Position numbers and translations under genes: made by a program. A stretch of 39,560 bases of DNA from Pseudomonas reactans (GTDB taxonomy: Bacteria; Pseudomonadota; Gammaproteobacteria; Pseudomonadales; Pseudomonadaceae), in the NCBI RefSeq assembly GCF_013385825.1, contig NZ_JACAPG010000015.1, positions 1 to 39,560 of the forward strand, read 5' to 3'. Below, in pieces: positions 38,336 to 39,560 of the stretch (within the stretch, counting starts at the first letter, position 1; each line of letters begins with the position of its first letter). Below the pieces are notes generated by a model. The model was not told the origin of the DNA. It saw nothing but the letters and a program-made list of their open reading frames with translations, and did no database searches.

Positions 38336-38364
38336 TTCACACATTCCGCGAGATTTTCTATAAT
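38336..38364 (+). promoter_or_regulatory. Sigma-70 promoter of the patatin-like gene
   Basis: TTCACA (38336-38341), 17 bp, TATAAT (38359-38364). The -10 is a perfect consensus, the -35 has one mismatch, and the spacing is ideal. The expected start is near 38371, leaving a leader of about 20 bases to ATG 38392. It is the best sigma-70 promoter I see in the window. Confidence 0.75.
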
Positions 38365-38391
38365 GCCCCGCTCGCTCGAACAGAGACCGGT

Positions 38392-39471
38392 ATGACAGCC
38401 ATCCACATCAAGTTTCCCGCGCTGACGCTCAAGGCCGGAAAACGCGCCTTTGCCCGCATTCGCGAGCAAGGCCTCACGCCGGCCGACGTCGGCATCCTGC
38501 CCGGCGCAGCCGGCGGCCCCAAGGCACTGGGTATCCAGGGATTGGACCTGGCGCTGTTCGGCGACTGGTTACCCCGCGCGCCACGGGAGCGGGCTCTGGT
38601 CGGTGCGTCCATCGGCTCCTGGCGGTTTGCCAGCGCGTGCCTGCCCGACCCGGTGCAAGGCCTGCTGGACCTCGGGCGCCTGTACAACGAGCAACGCTTT
38701 GCCAAAGGCGTGACCATGGCCGAGGTCAGCCAGAGCTGTCAGCGCATGCTCGACGACTTGCTGGCCGGTCGCGATGCACGGGTGCTCGACAACCCGGACT
38801 ATCGCCTCAACATCATGGTGGTCAAGAGCCACGGCCTGCTTGCCGATGACCACCGTGGGCGCCTGGGGCTGGGCCTGTCGTCGGTGATCGCCGATAACCT
38901 GCGCGGCCGCGCGCGACTGTCTCGACACTTTGAACGGCTGATCATCCACGACCCCCGCCAGGCGCCACCGGTGCATCCCCTGAAGGATTTCCCGTCGCGC
39001 TTCCTGGCCCTGGAATTGGGCAACCTACGCCAGGCCCTGCTGGCCTCGGGCTCGATCCCCATGGTGATGCAAGGCGTGCGCGACCTGCCCGGTGCAGGCG
39101 CCGGCACCTACCGCGACGGCGGCCTGCTGGACTATCACCTTGACCTGCCCTACCACGGCGACGACATCGTGCTGTACCCGCACTTCACCGATCGGGTCAT
39201 CCCCGGCTGGTTCGACAAGGGCCTGCCATGGCGACGCAGCAACCCGCAGGGTTTGCAGGATGTATTGCTGCTGGCGCCGTCCAAGGACTACCTCGCCCGC
39301 CTGCCCCACGGCAAACTGCCGGATCGCAGCGACTTCAAGCGTTTCATGGGCGACGACCCCAGCCGTAACAAGTACTGGCAGACCGCGATGAGCGAGAGCC
39401 AGCGGCTAGGCGATGAGTTTCTGCAACTGGCGGATAACGGCCAATTGGGCGAGAGACTACTGGCCCTGTAG
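38392..39471 (+). CDS. Patatin-like phospholipase-family protein
   Basis: A 359-residue protein with the catalytic dyad of the patatin family: the nucleophile Ser in GASIGSW (G-x-S-x-G) near residue 73, the Asp in YRDGG (D-G-G) near 242, and a glycine-rich oxyanion region (PGAAGGPKALG). There is no signal peptide. The family hydrolyses acyl esters of lipids; substrate unknown. ATG 38392 follows a strong promoter; the RBS (GAGACC) is weak. Upstream lies the PepSY-carR-carS operon, divergently transcribed. Longer starts upstream are in the intergenic promoter and are excluded. Confidence 0.82.
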   Translation: MTAIHIKFPALTLKAGKRAFARIREQGLTPADVGILPGAAGGPKALGIQGLDLALFGDWLPRAPRERALVGASIGSWRFASACLPDPVQGLLDLGRLYNEQRFAKGVTMAEVSQSCQRMLDDLLAGRDARVLDNPDYRLNIMVVKSHGLLADDHRGRLGLGLSSVIADNLRGRARLSRHFERLIIHDPRQAPPVHPLKDFPSRFLALELGNLRQALLASGSIPMVMQGVRDLPGAGAGTYRDGGLLDYHLDLPYHGDDIVLYPHFTDRVIPGWFDKGLPWRRSNPQGLQDVLLLAPSKDYLARLPHGKLPDRSDFKRFMGDDPSRNKYWQTAMSESQRLGDEFLQLADNGQLGERLLAL

Positions 39472-39511
39472 ACGCTGACTTACCGCTAACCACGATGCGA
39501 AGCGAGCCGCT

Positions 39512-39537
39512 CTTGATCTTGATCTTGCTTTTGATCT
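39512..39537. repeat. Short degenerate tandem repeat (CTTGAT-type)
   Basis: CTTGATCTTGATCTTGCTTTTGATCT is made of imperfect 6-base units. I recognise CTTGATCTTG-type strings as common near Pseudomonas intergenic repeats. It lies downstream of the patatin-like gene at the window edge; no gene is seen between 39472 and 39560. Confidence 0.45.
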
Positions 39538-39560
39538 CAGGCGCCCCGTCAAACACGCTG

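Noticed and set aside
1..39560. CRISPR array, tRNA, rRNA, insertion sequence or prophage genes
   Set aside because: No regularly spaced direct repeats, cloverleaf-like sequences, transposase or integrase reading frames were seen.

Overview
The window looks like chromosomal DNA of a Pseudomonas of the fluorescens group. It is GC-rich and densely coded, and carries high-copy Pseudomonas-type intergenic repeats (1-190, 31737-31805, 33279-33375). Many proteins closely resemble Pseudomonas families: KatA-type catalase, DUF2790, TlpQ/CtpM-like chemoreceptors and CarS/CarR with two PepSY proteins. All identifications come from reading the sequence and remembered families; no database was searched.

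Layout. (1) 0.2-2.7 kb: an SLC13/DASS permease and a shikimate-dehydrogenase-like protein, both on the minus strand. (2) 2.9-6.0 kb: small proteins, an AI-2E/PerM-family membrane protein and a creatininase-family amidohydrolase. (3) 6.0-10.5 kb, plus strand: a peroxide-flavoured run with a truncated ECF sigma-like protein, an Ohr-like protein that has lost the usual peroxidatic cysteine, a catalase and an OmpR-type two-component pair. (4) 10.5-12.6 kb: a divergent AraC regulator and CynX/NimT-type MFS pair resembling E. coli nimR-nimT, with a 20-bp-phased direct repeat between them. (5) 12.7-22.6 kb: a 956-residue winged-helix/NB-ARC regulator, an exported epoxide hydrolase, an AAHS-like MFS transporter, a quinone oxidoreductase, a canonical Ohr, and a tandem-PAS kinase with two response regulators, one lacking an output domain. 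(6) 22.6-24.4 kb: DUF2790 protein, a small secreted Cys protein and a DipZ-like CcdA-thioredoxin fusion. (7) 24.6-27.4 kb: TrhP (YegQ) and an isolated FlgE. (8) 27.4-29.9 kb: an overlapping operon of two RraA-family proteins and a class I aminotransferase. (9) 30.0-35.6 kb: two chemoreceptors flanking a Na+/H+-antiporter-family transporter, the order I recall for PAO1 PA2652-PA2654. Both receptor genes have sigma-28-like promoters. (10) 35.6-39.5 kb: a PepSY-PepSY-RR-HK operon matching PA2659-PA2656 (CarR/CarS), then a patatin-like protein.

The observations most worth following are: two independent hairpins that bury ribosome-binding sites (1703-1735 and 6023-6067); the Ohr paralogue with Cys57 replaced by Ser and a new Cys one helical turn earlier; the region-2-only sigma-like protein next to it; the RraA pair with an aminotransferase; the orphan hook gene; and a sigma-28-like promoter whose -35 element lies in the arm of a REP-type repeat. 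I found no rRNA, tRNA, CRISPR array, insertion sequence or prophage. The window is mostly ordinary chromosome with several small accessory modules, and I do not claim a proven new system.
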